Positions 8,015 to 17,747 of a stretch of DNA of 64,000 bases are shown here, piece after piece (the first letter of the stretch is position 1; each line of letters starts with the position of its first letter). Made by a program: the position numbers and the translations under genes. The stretch comes from JAIQFV01 sp041494885 (GTDB lineage Bacteria > Acidobacteriota > Terriglobia > JAIQFV01): contig JBGQBO010000019.1 in assembly GCA_041494885.1 (NCBI GenBank), forward strand, positions 1 to 64,000, written 5' to 3'. The notes below the pieces were generated by a model. It saw only the letters and a program-made list of their open reading frames with translations, ran no database searches and was not told the DNA's origin.

Positions 8015-8821
8015 CTACGGCCGGATTCCGGTGTGGGCAGAACCCGCGCCTGACGATTCACGCTTGCAACGCTCCACCAGGGTGTGCATTACATCTCCTG
8101 CATTTTCCTGAAAGGTGACCGTGGCAATCTGGTCCCAGGGAGTTTTCGTGCGATTGATAAAGATCAGCTTCGCGCCCGATTCATGGGCCAATGGAGGGAT
8201 GGAGGAAGCGGGGGCCACCTGCAGAGAGGATCCGATCATCAGCAGAAGATCGCATTTTGAAGCGCATTCATAGGCCCTCGCCAGTTCAGCCTGCGGCATG
8301 GCCTGGCCAAAGGAAATCGTAGACGGTTTAATGAGCCCTCCACAAAGCTCGCATTTCGGATCGAGGTCGCCGGCCTCCAGTCTCACCTGGATTTCCTCGA
8401 AGGGCCAAACCTTTCCACAATCCAGGCAGTGGGCTTTCCGATTTGTTCCATGAAGTTCGATGACAATCCCGGGTGCACTGCCGGCAGCTTGGTGCAGGCC
8501 ATCGATGTTTTGAGTGATAATCGCCTTCAGCTTCCCCATTCCCTCAAACTCCACCAGCGCAAGGTGAGCTTTGTTCGGGCTCGCGTTTCGAAACTCATTG
8601 TAAAAATCCCTTTTCATAGTCCAGTACTCGACGCGCGCATCAGGATCTCTCAAAAACTCCTGGAACGGTACCACCCGGTACCGGTCCCACACCCCGCCGG
8701 GACTTCGAAAGTCCGCCAATCCGCTTTCGGTCGAAATGCCCGCGCCGGTAAAAGCTACGATCCACTTGGAAGATCCTATTAACTCACTTGCCTCATCCAA
8801 CCTCTTTTGGAGAGAATCCAT
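8015..8821 (-). CDS. cobB: NAD-dependent protein deacylase (sirtuin)
   Basis: 268 residues. Removes acetyl or other acyl groups from protein lysines using NAD. Family motifs in order: GAGISTESGLADFRS (NAD-binding loop), TQNIDGLH, the HG containing the catalytic histidine (ELHGTNRKAHC), two CxxC zinc pairs (CLDC and CELC), STISFGQAMP, GSSLQVAPAS and FINRTKTP. I chose ATG 8821 because GGAG lies 6 bases upstream; an in-frame ATG at 8833 adds four residues but lacks a ribosome site. It is divergent from the glycosyltransferase at 9140. The desuccinylase Tyr/Arg pair of E. coli CobB is not evident, so plain deacetylation is likelier. Confidence 0.9.
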   Translation of the reverse strand: MDSLQKRLDEASELIGSSKWIVAFTGAGISTESGLADFRSPGGVWDRYRVVPFQEFLRDPDARVEYWTMKRDFYNEFRNASPNKAHLALVEFEGMGKLKAIITQNIDGLHQAAGSAPGIVIELHGTNRKAHCLDCGKVWPFEEIQVRLEAGDLDPKCELCGGLIKPSTISFGQAMPQAELARAYECASKCDLLLMIGSSLQVAPASSIPPLAHESGAKLIFINRTKTPWDQIATVTFQENAGDVMHTLVERCKRESSGAGSAHTGIRP

Positions 8822-9139
8822 AGACGACTCCATCGAATAGCAGAAGCGCTTCGCTCTTGTTTATACCGACATGACATCACGACGCCGGGAATTGTTCAAG
8901 GAGGAAGTTTTCGGCATTGAGCGCCAGATTTTCTAAACAATATCGAAAGTGGCCGGCGGTTTGGCTTCGGCGGATTGACTGCGGGGACAAGGAGATGGGG
9001 AAGGGCTCAACGGGCATTGAATAGAGAAGAACCTGGAAGATAATCACGCATCAGCCTTCTCCTGTATCGATGCGGGTAAGCTCCCGTGCCTCATAAAATC
9101 CTGAATGGGGAAAGGAGGTTCAGTTGTATTATCGAGACG

Positions 9140-10708
9140 ATGGAGAAGAAAAAGTCCCGTATCCTCTTCTTGCTCATAATCCTCCTCGCCGCATTCTTGA
9201 GACTTGCGCACCTTAGAACTGTCCCTCCCGGGCTGTACTGGGACGAGGCGATCAACGGGAATAATGCTCAGACCGCCCTCCGCACCGGGGAGTTCAAAGT
9301 CTTTTATCCGGAAAATAACGGCCGTGAGGGGCTCTTTGTCAATATCCAGGCCGGTTTCCTGAAATGGTTCCATGCGCATGAACCCTGGGTCTTGAGACTT
9401 CCGAGCGCTCTGTTCGGGATTCTGACTGTAGCGGGCCTCTATCTTCTGGCCCGGGAACTATTTTCTGAACGAGTAGCCCTCCTGTCGGCTTTTCTCCTGG
9501 CAACCAGCTTTTGGCACGTTCTTTTCTCAAGAATCGCCTTTCGGGCGATCATGGCGCCATTCTTTCTCACCTGGTCCCTCTACTTTCTCTTCGCGGGTTT
9601 CAGAAAAGAAGGGGAGCAGAAGAAGCTTCCCCACATCCTCCTTTACGCTGCCTTCGGCGGGGCAATGTACGGCCTCGGCTTCCACTCATATACCCCGTAC
9701 CAAATCACCCCACTGCTCGTGATCCCGCTTGTCCTTTTCCTTTTACGAAGATCATCAAATCGCAAGAGCCCCAGGAAGAGATCTCTCGCCCTTGTTGTCA
9801 CTTTCCTACTGCTCACATTGATCACCAGTGCACCGCTGGTTTACTTCGCTATGGAGCACAGCACGATCTATTTTCGACGAAGCGGAGAAGTTTCCTTCTT
9901 CCACTCCCCCGCTCCTCTGAGGGAGTTGGTCCTCAACAGTCTCAAGACTGCAGCCATGTTCAATTTTCGGGGAGATCAGCTGTGGCGACATAACTATTCC
10001 GGGCGGCCGGAGGTTTTCTGGCCGGTTGGAATACTTCTTGTAGTGGGTGTTTGGGGGGGCGTGACGGTTTTAGTGAAGACCTTGAGGGGGAGAGCGCCAG
10101 ACCAAATAAGGGAAGGCCTGGGCTACGCCTTCCTACTCGCGTGGCTTTTTCTCGCTGCCGTTCCGGTCATGATGTCTTATGGCGGAATTCCCCACGCTCT
10201 TAGGTCCATTCTCATGATTCCTCCCACCTTTGTCTTGGCAGCGTTGGGAGGTGTCCGGATCTACGATGCATCAACCCGGCGTGTGCATGGTCCCTGGATT
10301 CCGATTGCAACCGCTCTGCTTCTTTGCTCTCTTGCCTTTGAGGCTTATCACACTTACTTCGTACTTTGGGCAAAGAATCCACGAGTCTCAGACGCGTTCA
10401 ATGCCGAATGGGTGGAGCTCGCACGGAACCTGAACCGATCCACCAGCTCAAGTCCGCGGTGGATTGTATTAAGCCCCGTGGGGGTCTTCGTCAACGGCCT
10501 TCCCATGCATGCGCAGTCGATCATGTTCATCACCGACACCCTTCGTCCGGAGGACCAGGAAGTCAAAAACATCCATTACCGGCTTGGGGAGGAGGGAAGG
10601 GACCTGGCGCCAGGTGAAGTCTTGAAGCTGATGACAGGCCACGCCCCGGGAGCACGGCTTGATAGCGGAGGCGAAAAGGCACCTGCGAACACTCCACCTC
10701 GCCCCTGA
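9140..10708 (+). CDS. GT-C membrane glycosyltransferase (family 39/ArnT-like)
   Basis: 522 residues with about ten hydrophobic segments. After the first membrane helix comes the PMT-like periplasmic loop LRTVPPGLYWDEAINGNNA, whose DE acidic pair is the expected catalytic signature for GT-C enzymes using polyprenyl-phosphate sugars. The N-terminal half resembles GT39/GT83 membrane proteins; the C-terminal soluble tail has no recognisable domain. I chose ATG 9140 (MEKKKSR) so that the positive N-terminus directly precedes the first helix; a GTG at 9086 would add 18 residues. A good terminator follows at 10786. Confidence 0.78.
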   Translation: MEKKKSRILFLLIILLAAFLRLAHLRTVPPGLYWDEAINGNNAQTALRTGEFKVFYPENNGREGLFVNIQAGFLKWFHAHEPWVLRLPSALFGILTVAGLYLLARELFSERVALLSAFLLATSFWHVLFSRIAFRAIMAPFFLTWSLYFLFAGFRKEGEQKKLPHILLYAAFGGAMYGLGFHSYTPYQITPLLVIPLVLFLLRRSSNRKSPRKRSLALVVTFLLLTLITSAPLVYFAMEHSTIYFRRSGEVSFFHSPAPLRELVLNSLKTAAMFNFRGDQLWRHNYSGRPEVFWPVGILLVVGVWGGVTVLVKTLRGRAPDQIREGLGYAFLLAWLFLAAVPVMMSYGGIPHALRSILMIPPTFVLAALGGVRIYDASTRRVHGPWIPIATALLLCSLAFEAYHTYFVLWAKNPRVSDAFNAEWVELARNLNRSTSSSPRWIVLSPVGVFVNGLPMHAQSIMFITDTLRPEDQEVKNIHYRLGEEGRDLAPGEVLKLMTGHAPGARLDSGGEKAPANTPPRP

Positions 10709-10785
10709 AGCAGAGCGTCTTGACAGCTTCAACCGATCAATGACGATCAAAGATGGTGGTTATTTCTGTAACGTCCATGCCGGGC

Positions 10786-10808
10786 AAACGGCTTTGCCGT
10801 TTATTTTT
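10786..10808 (+). terminator. Rho-independent terminator
   Basis: Perfect 7-bp stem AAACGGC / GCCGTTT with a TTT loop, followed by ATTTTT. It lies 78 bases after the stop of the GT-C gene, between two convergent genes, and would end that transcript. Confidence 0.75.
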
Positions 10809-10902
10809 GTGGTAACCCGTTAGCTTGCCGTCACGGGCCATCCTCCTCATTCCAATGAGAGGGGCTCCTTTCTAGCTGGACACCCAAAGGAACCGGGTTC
10901 TC

Positions 10903-13650
10903 CTATTTCTTTTCTCTCAATCGTCTCAGAGCCGACTCAAGTTTTTTCAGCTCCTGGCCATAGGCCGTCCAATCCCCGTTGCGGAGCGCCTGTTGGGCGT
11001 GCTCGTAAGCGTCGGAAGCATCCTTGATAGTAGCCTCCAGATTGAAGGAAGGCAGCGCTGGGGCGGTGGAAGTGGGGACCGCGGCAGCTGCCGTCGCCGC
11101 TTCGGTTTTGGCTGCTCCTCCGAAGATCCGGCCCAAGGCCAATTCCAGATTTTCCTCCATGGCAATGGTATTTCCATAGGCCACAATGACACGTTTCAAT
11201 TCCGGAATTTTCCCCCCCTGAGCGGCTGAAAGGTAGAGCGGCTGGATGTAGAGCACCGATTTTTCGATCGGGATGACGAGGAGGCTCCCGCGGATGACCG
11301 TGGATCCGCCTTGATTCCAGAGGGTCAGTTGCTTCGAAATTTCTGTTTCCTGATCGATGCGCACTTCGATCTGCTGGGGGCCATAGACCAATTTTTGCTT
11401 GGGAAAATTGTAGACCACCAGCTTTCCATAGTTGGGGGCATCACACCGTGCAGCCATCCAGGCGATCATGTTGTCTTTCTTGGATGGGGTGAACGGAACC
11501 ATGAGAATGAACTCCTCTTCTCCCCGACCACGCTGCGCCTGCATGGCTGCTTTCGGTAAAGCCAGTTTCATGATGGTGTAGTAGGGATCCATCGGTTGAT
11601 CCTGGCCCCCCACGACACGCCGCGGAATCTTCCACAAATCCTCCTTGTTAAAGAAGACCTGGGGATCAGTCATGTGGTAGGTTGCATAGAGGGAGGCCTG
11701 AACAGAAAAAATATATTCGGGAACGCGGATATGTGCTTGCAGTGAGGGAGGCATTTGGTTGAGAGGCTGGAACACTCCCGGGAAAATCTTCATCTGTGTT
11801 TGAATTAAGGGATCATCCGGCGTACTGACATAGAGCTTGACGTCGCCGTTGTACGCGTCGACAACCGCCTTGATGGAATTGCGGATATAGTTCCCCACCT
11901 CCGGACGAGGCTCAGAGTAGGGATATTGCGAGGTCGTGGTATAGGCATCGATGATCCAGTAGAGTCGGCCCTCATTGATCACCATGTACGGATTTCGGTC
12001 CACTCTTGCCATGGGGATCAGCTTTTCCACCCGCTCCACGACTCGGCGGTAAAACATCAAGCGGCTGTCACGAGTAATGTCATTCGCCAGCAGGAACTTG
12101 ATCTCCTTGAACCGTAGCGCAAAGAGAATCTTTTTCATAATTCCGTCCATTCGAATCCCGCCCGTGCCTACGTACTTCGTGTATTTGTTCTCCTCGCCGG
12201 ACGGATAATCAAATTCCGGGGATGTGGTATTGACGAAACAGTAGCTCCCGGAGAGTTCCCCATAGTAGATTTCAGGTCGCTTGACGCTGATGTTGGTATT
12301 CGCGACGGGAGGAATATCCTTAATAAAAAACTCCGGCTGTCCCTCGCTGGTGACCACATTCACAGGACCCAGGCATAGCCCATACCCATGGGTATAGGTG
12401 AGGTGTTCGTTGATCCAGTTCCGGCTGGGGAGATTCTCGGAGGCCAATTCGCGGGGGCTGAGCAGGACCTGACGGTATTCCCCGTTGACCGTGTAGCGGT
12501 CGTTATCAACGTCGACAAAATCGTAATACGTGCGGATTTCCTGCAGCTGCGCAAAAGTGGCCAGCAACGGTTGGTGCTCCCACAAACGGATATTCTTGAT
12601 GGTCAGTTCGTTCTTCTTGAGATCATTAGCTGACAGAGTATCCTCTGCAGGAAACTCTCGTTCATCCACGTTTTGAAGGTCGTAAGCCTGGCGGGTGTAC
12701 TGAATGACATTCTGAATGTAGGGCCGTTCCTTGTTAATCTCATTGGGCACGACTTCGAATTTCTGCACCAGTTCAGGATACAATGCCTGGCCAACCAACC
12801 CCAGAACAATGAGCCCCACCCCCGCCAGAAGGAGTTTGTAACCCCGGCGGACGATCTGAAAGAGAGCGAGCAGGGCCGTCAACACCGAGGCCCCCGTGAG
12901 AAAACGGATCAGGGGGAGGTCCGCATGCACGTCCGTGTAGCTGGCGCCATAGACCACGCCCCGCGCCGAAAAAAGAAGGCCCCACGCATCAAACTGGTAG
13001 CTGACAGCGAACAGGAGGCTGATGACGGCAATCAGCGAGAGCAAATGGGCGCGCATCCGATGCTCCATGAGCAGGCCGCGACGGAGCACGGAAAGCTCTC
13101 CCTGAACCAGATGGATGAGGGCAGACACGATGAAGGCAATGACCAGCGTCGCCAGGGCGAAGGACTGAAGGAACTGGAAGAAGGGCAAGCGAAAAACATA
13201 GAATCCAATATCCCGTTGAAACAGCGGATCCGCGATGGAGAAGCCCGTCGCGTTGGAGAAACTTAAATACCCCTGCCACTCGCTCGCTCCCCACACTCCC
13301 ATGAAGATTGCCAACAAAACCAGAAGCGCAAATAGAAACCGGGTCAAGAGCGTCTTCAGGACTTCATAGTAGGGGAAGTTCCGCCAGATCGGATTGTCCA
13401 AATCGACTTCTCCCGCCGCGTGATGTCGCGCCAACCAGACATTCAAGTAAACGATCAGGAAAAAGGCGAGGGCGAAGCCGACTCCCAACGTTACACTGGT
13501 TTCCACTTCTCGCTGGAAGACGATCGGATATCCGAGCTCCTGGTACCACTGCCAATCCGTGAGCAACCGGACGGCAGTTTCAAAGAAGGGGATGACAAAG
13601 AGTATGACCAAAACAAGGATGAGGACCACCCAGCGCAGTGAAAGACGCAT
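10903..13650 (-). CDS. UPF0182 family membrane protein
   Basis: 915 residues, typical length for the UPF0182 (COG1615) family. About seven membrane helices occupy residues 1-320; the rest is a large extracytoplasmic domain. Recognisable family features include the opening DWQWYQELGYPIVFQREV, ADPLFQRDIGFYVFRLPFF in the membrane part, and the soluble conserved stretches RPYIQNVIQYTRQAYDL, THGYGLCLGPVN and PYMVINEGRLYWIIDAYTTT. The C-terminus carries an Ala/Thr/Pro linker and a helical tail (AYEHAQQALRNGDW) also seen in the family. Function is unknown. Monocistronic by context. Confidence 0.92.
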   Translation of the reverse strand: MRLSLRWVVLILVLVILFVIPFFETAVRLLTDWQWYQELGYPIVFQREVETSVTLGVGFALAFFLIVYLNVWLARHHAAGEVDLDNPIWRNFPYYEVLKTLLTRFLFALLVLLAIFMGVWGASEWQGYLSFSNATGFSIADPLFQRDIGFYVFRLPFFQFLQSFALATLVIAFIVSALIHLVQGELSVLRRGLLMEHRMRAHLLSLIAVISLLFAVSYQFDAWGLLFSARGVVYGASYTDVHADLPLIRFLTGASVLTALLALFQIVRRGYKLLLAGVGLIVLGLVGQALYPELVQKFEVVPNEINKERPYIQNVIQYTRQAYDLQNVDEREFPAEDTLSANDLKKNELTIKNIRLWEHQPLLATFAQLQEIRTYYDFVDVDNDRYTVNGEYRQVLLSPRELASENLPSRNWINEHLTYTHGYGLCLGPVNVVTSEGQPEFFIKDIPPVANTNISVKRPEIYYGELSGSYCFVNTTSPEFDYPSGEENKYTKYVGTGGIRMDGIMKKILFALRFKEIKFLLANDITRDSRLMFYRRVVERVEKLIPMARVDRNPYMVINEGRLYWIIDAYTTTSQYPYSEPRPEVGNYIRNSIKAVVDAYNGDVKLYVSTPDDPLIQTQMKIFPGVFQPLNQMPPSLQAHIRVPEYIFSVQASLYATYHMTDPQVFFNKEDLWKIPRRVVGGQDQPMDPYYTIMKLALPKAAMQAQRGRGEEEFILMVPFTPSKKDNMIAWMAARCDAPNYGKLVVYNFPKQKLVYGPQQIEVRIDQETEISKQLTLWNQGGSTVIRGSLLVIPIEKSVLYIQPLYLSAAQGGKIPELKRVIVAYGNTIAMEENLELALGRIFGGAAKTEAATAAAAVPTSTAPALPSFNLEATIKDASDAYEHAQQALRNGDWTAYGQELKKLESALRRLREKK

Positions 13651-13780
13651 GAAGACTCCTTTCAGTCATGCCGATGAAGAGAGTGAAGGTGCCATACTGT
13701 GTGGATATGCAAATGCCAGAGAGTCAGGCGGGGGTTCAGTCATGGGACGTTTCGCTCCCGGACCGATTGTACACGAGGTC

Positions 13781-14794
13781 TTATCGAGGGGGTTTGACGA
13801 CGCCCGTCCCAGGCCGCTCCCGCGGCAACTGGTACCACACCGCGTCACAGGCGGCCCGATCCTCCAGGTCCAATTCCAGGCCGACGCCGGCAAGGGATTG
13901 GTCGAGTTGCTCGGCCCGCGTCGCCCCAACGATGGCCGACGTTATCCCTTCCTGTGCCAGCACCCAAGCCAGGGCTACCTGGATCAACGGTTTCTTTTGC
14001 TTCTCGAGGAAATCCTGTAGCCTCCCCACTGCATCAAACTGCGCCTCGTGCCAATAACGTTCCCGGTAAGTCTCCCCGGACTTCCCCAGTGTAAAACGAG
14101 TCCCCTCGACGGGGGACTGCCCCTTCTTGTACTTCCCTGTAAGGAATCCGCCTCCCAGGGGATTGTACGGGATCACTCCCAAGCCCTGATCCCGGCACAT
14201 CGGTAACAAGTCCGCTTCAGCCTCCCGGAAGAGCAGATTGTAGCGCGGCTGCAAGCAGTCGAAGCGCGCAAGACGGAGTCGATCACTCGTCCAGAGCGCC
14301 TTCGCCAGCTCCCACGCGGCAAAGTTCGAACATCCAATATAGCGGACTTTCCCCGCGCGAACCAGATCATCCAACGCGTGCAGGGTTTCATCAATGGGGG
14401 TCAAAGGATCCGGCGCATGAACCTGGTAAAGGTCAACGTAATCGCATTGGAGCCGCCGCAAGCTCGCGTCGATGGCATCAAAGATATGCTTGCGTGAGAG
14501 CCCGACGTTGTTGGGGCCCGGCCCCATCGCAAACCGGCACTTGGTCGCGACTACAAACTGCGGCCGCTTCCCTTTCAGCCACCGCCCGACGATCTCTTCG
14601 GTGCGTCCTGCTGTTTCAAGGGTCGGCGGGAGGGGATACATGTCGGCAGTGTCAATAAAATTGACGCCCCACTCTTGAGCCTTGTCCATAATCGCAAAGG
14701 AGGTTTTTTCGTCACACTGCACCCCGAACGTCATGGTCCCAAGGCAGACCTCAGAGACCATCAAGCCTGTTCGCCCCATTCTCCTCATTTTCAT
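13781..14794 (-). CDS. Aldo/keto reductase
   Basis: 337-residue TIM-barrel NADPH-dependent oxidoreductase. The catalytic tetrad is visible: Asp and Tyr in FIDTADMY, Lys in VVATKC, His in LYQVHAPDP. The NADPH-binding segment GCSNFAAWELAKAL and the C-terminal SAIVGATRAEQLDQSL follow family pattern. This subgroup resembles YajO/YhdN-type enzymes, which reduce small aldehydes and ketones. I chose ATG 14794 (MKMRRMGRTGL), the normal family start; the frame is open 49 codons further up but those residues look non-coding. Confidence 0.9.
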   Translation of the reverse strand: MKMRRMGRTGLMVSEVCLGTMTFGVQCDEKTSFAIMDKAQEWGVNFIDTADMYPLPPTLETAGRTEEIVGRWLKGKRPQFVVATKCRFAMGPGPNNVGLSRKHIFDAIDASLRRLQCDYVDLYQVHAPDPLTPIDETLHALDDLVRAGKVRYIGCSNFAAWELAKALWTSDRLRLARFDCLQPRYNLLFREAEADLLPMCRDQGLGVIPYNPLGGGFLTGKYKKGQSPVEGTRFTLGKSGETYRERYWHEAQFDAVGRLQDFLEKQKKPLIQVALAWVLAQEGITSAIVGATRAEQLDQSLAGVGLELDLEDRAACDAVWYQLPRERPGTGVVKPPR

Positions 14795-15440
14795 GGATAT
14801 AAGGACCTTCCAAGGCATTATGGACATTATAGAACTGAAGTTCCGGTTCCGCTTCCAGTGAAGATAACACAGCCTCCGCGAAAAGGATAAGAAATCGACA
14901 TTTCGGTGGGGGAAAAAACAGTTCAAATCACCCCCTTGCATTCTTTCTCAGATAGTGATATACAGGTACCACTGGTAACACCTCTTTGAAAACTTATTCT
15001 CACCTTTTTCTTTTGGGGGAATTTAATTCAATAGATGGGCTCGTTCTTCCTCCCATTCCGAACGCAGCCCATCTTTAAACTTACCTTAAACCCGAATCCC
15101 CCGGGCGATCATCCAAGGCCTTGAACATCACCCACCGGAATTTTGTGTGTTCCGAAGGAATTTCCTCGACCGTGGAATCCGACTCTCGTGTCGTTACGTG
15201 GGGCGGACCCCCGAAGGCGCCCCCTGAGGCGATCGATGCGCCCACGCCCGAGGAAGCGCACCAGTCGGGATCGCACCCCCTCGACAGAAACCCTTTTTTG
15301 TGCGAAATTACAATCGGCAGATCAGACTCAAGAGATGTGTTTGGGGCGACGCTTCATGCGAAAGCGGTAATCCCGTGCCGCAAGGTGCGAATGAGTTGGT
15401 CATTCCCCATTCTCTCTTCCTGACAGGAAGGAGTCGTTGA
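14795..15440. other. Long divergent intergenic region
   Basis: 646 bases between the aldo/keto reductase and the E1 fusion gene, which diverge. The only clear structure is the hairpin at 15033-15074. Several short open frames exist but none has a ribosome site or recognisable product. The E1 start at 15441 is preceded by AGGAAGGAG. Confidence 0.5.
15033..15074. other. Strong stem-loop in the divergent region
   Basis: Arms AGATGGGCTCGTTC (15033-15046) and GAACG-C-AGCCCATCT (15060-15074) pair over 14 bp with one bulged C and a 13-base loop. It lies between divergent genes, so it terminates neither of them. It could be part of the long leader of the E1 gene or a small RNA. No clear T-run follows. 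Confidence 0.5.
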
Positions 15441-17456
15441 ATGCAGGTCATCGAAAAGAATACGGAAATCGTCCCCCGACCCATGGTCCTCGAGCTGCAT
15501 CGCAAGATGATCACTGTTTATCATATTGAAGAACGCGTGAAGATCTTTGTGCGACAGGGAAAGGTCTCATTTCATGCCTCGACGCGGGGGCACGAAAAGG
15601 TTCAGATCGGCATGACCATGCTGCTCAAACCCCGCCACGACTGGTTCTTCCCTTATTACCGGGAGAAGGCGCTCGCCCTGGGTTTGGGGATGCCCATCAA
15701 AGATATCTTCCTGGGGATGTTGGGACGCGCGGGGGATCCCAGCTCCGAAGGGCGCAACATGCCGGAGCATTTTTCGTCGCGTGAGCTTCACCTCGTCTCC
15801 CAAACGGCGTGCACGGGAACGCAGTTTTTACCCGCCGTGGGTCTGGCGAAGGCGCTCCGGATGGATGGCTCGGACGCGATTGTTTACGTCTCTTCGGGAG
15901 AAGGCGCGACCAGCGAGGGAGAATTCTTCGAAGCCTTGAACTGGGCCGCGAGGGAGCGGCTGCCGGTCTTGTTTGTCATCCAGAATAACGGGTACGCCAT
16001 CAGCGTCCCGCAGGACACTCAGACAATTTCCGAGATTCACCGGGTCGCGCGCGGCTTCGGTATGCCCACGTTCGATCTCGATGGCACCTGGTTCGAGCCC
16101 ATGTATCAAACCGTACCGCCGGTGATTGAGCGCATCCGGGCAGGGCGGGGTCCTGCCTTGATTGAAGCCCAGGTGATCCGCATGGATCCTCACTCCTCTT
16201 CAGATGATCAAAAGAAATACCGTTCCGCTGAGGAACTGGATCAACTCATCGAGCGTGATCCCATTCTGCAAACTGAAAAGTACCTCCTCAAAAACAAGAT
16301 TCTAACGGAACAGGAAATTGCCGCGATCCGGGCGGAGATCCAGCTACAGGTGAATGCAGAGGCCGACGAGGCCGAAAAGGCGCCCCTACCTGATCCATCG
16401 AATTTGCTTGCTCACATCTTCTGCGACCAGCCCGTGGTTACAGAAGAAACCCTCCCGACCTACGTGAGCGACGAACCCATCAACATGGTCAATGCCATCA
16501 ACAAAGGGCTCCACGAGGAAATGACCCGCAACCCCAAGATTGTCATGTGGGGGGAGGACATCGCCGATCCCAAGGGAGGCGTGTTTGGTGTCACCCGTGG
16601 CCTCACCACCGCTTTTCCCGACCGGGTGGAAAACTCCCCTTTGGCCGAAGCTTCCATTGTGGGTGTGGCCGGCGGGATGGCTTTGAACGGTTACAAACCC
16701 ATCGTCGAGATCCAGTTCGCGGACTATTCCTGGCCGGCTTACATGCAAATCCGCAATGAGATCTCCTCCGTTCGCTGGCGGAGCAACAATGAATGGCAGT
16801 GTCCCGTGCTCATTCGCATCGCCTGTGGCGGATACATCAAAGGAGGGCCGTGGCACTCCGCCTGTATCGAAACCCTATACTCACACACCCCGGGATGGTA
16901 TGTGATTTATCCGAGTTGCGCGGAGGATGCCAAGGGGCTCATCAAAACGGCCGCCCGCTCTGAAGACCCGGTGATCTTTCTCGAGCACAAAGGCCTTTAC
17001 CGTCGTGTCCAGGCAAAGAGCCTCGAGCCCAACGCGGATTATCTGATTCCATTCGGAAAGGGCCGAATCCGCCGTGAGGGTCGGGATTTGACCGTCGTCA
17101 CCTGGGGATCCACAGTGTATTTGGCTCTCGATGCCGCCAAGGAGTTGGAAGCTCAAAACATTTCGGTCGAAGTCATCGACCTGCGTTCCATCATCCCGAT
17201 GGATGACGAACTGGTCTTTTCCAGTGTCCGTAAGACCAACCGGGTGCTTGTGGGGCACGAGGATGCTCTTACAATGGGGTTTGGCGCCGAGGTGGCCGCG
17301 CGAATCGCCGAGAACTGCTTTGAGCACCTCGATGCTCCGGTGATCCGCATGGGGGCGAAGGACTGTTTTGTTCCGGCAGCCCCCAATCTCGAGGCGGCGG
17401 TTCTCCCCTCCCTCGACGATCTGCGCGCTGGCATCAAAAAACTCCTCTCCTACTGA
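15441..17456 (+). CDS. Fused alpha-keto acid dehydrogenase E1 (alpha and beta in one chain)
   Basis: 671 residues joining both E1 halves. Residues 1-330 are the alpha part, with the thiamine diphosphate motif SSGEGATSEGEFFEALNWAA ending in QNN. Residues 350-671 are the beta part (MVNAINKGLHEEMTRNPKIVMWGEDIAD, ENSPLAEASIVGVAGGMAL, VIDLRSIIPMDDE). The family decarboxylates branched-chain 2-oxo acids or pyruvate and passes the acyl group to a lipoyl E2. No E2 or E3 gene is next to it. The branched-chain type is more likely from the alpha half. AGGAAGGAG precedes the ATG. Confidence 0.9.
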   Translation: MQVIEKNTEIVPRPMVLELHRKMITVYHIEERVKIFVRQGKVSFHASTRGHEKVQIGMTMLLKPRHDWFFPYYREKALALGLGMPIKDIFLGMLGRAGDPSSEGRNMPEHFSSRELHLVSQTACTGTQFLPAVGLAKALRMDGSDAIVYVSSGEGATSEGEFFEALNWAARERLPVLFVIQNNGYAISVPQDTQTISEIHRVARGFGMPTFDLDGTWFEPMYQTVPPVIERIRAGRGPALIEAQVIRMDPHSSSDDQKKYRSAEELDQLIERDPILQTEKYLLKNKILTEQEIAAIRAEIQLQVNAEADEAEKAPLPDPSNLLAHIFCDQPVVTEETLPTYVSDEPINMVNAINKGLHEEMTRNPKIVMWGEDIADPKGGVFGVTRGLTTAFPDRVENSPLAEASIVGVAGGMALNGYKPIVEIQFADYSWPAYMQIRNEISSVRWRSNNEWQCPVLIRIACGGYIKGGPWHSACIETLYSHTPGWYVIYPSCAEDAKGLIKTAARSEDPVIFLEHKGLYRRVQAKSLEPNADYLIPFGKGRIRREGRDLTVVTWGSTVYLALDAAKELEAQNISVEVIDLRSIIPMDDELVFSSVRKTNRVLVGHEDALTMGFGAEVAARIAENCFEHLDAPVIRMGAKDCFVPAAPNLEAAVLPSLDDLRAGIKKLLSY

Positions 17457-17747
17457 GAGGGATGCAAGCACCCGCCCATTCGATCAAGGGAGCCCTCATT
17501 GTGGCCCGATCCTCGGGGACTCGTTAGACCGCCCGGCTTCCGCCCCTTTAGAAATGAATGTCTCCTTGATTCGCCTCTCCGATGCATCGAAGACCGGTTT
17601 GTAGATATTCGTGGATCCATGAAGCACGTGCCGGATCAGGTACGAGGTGGCTTGGTTTTTGCTCGTCGGTAATTCGCCGAATGCAACAGATTTCCTTTGC
17701 TCTGGAAGTATCTGACCGGGAACCCGCTCCCGAAGGAGTATATTTCG

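Noticed and set aside
12673..13266. 197-codon plus-strand frame opposite UPF0182
   Set aside because: Strongly charged, repetitive product opposite an obvious conserved membrane protein.
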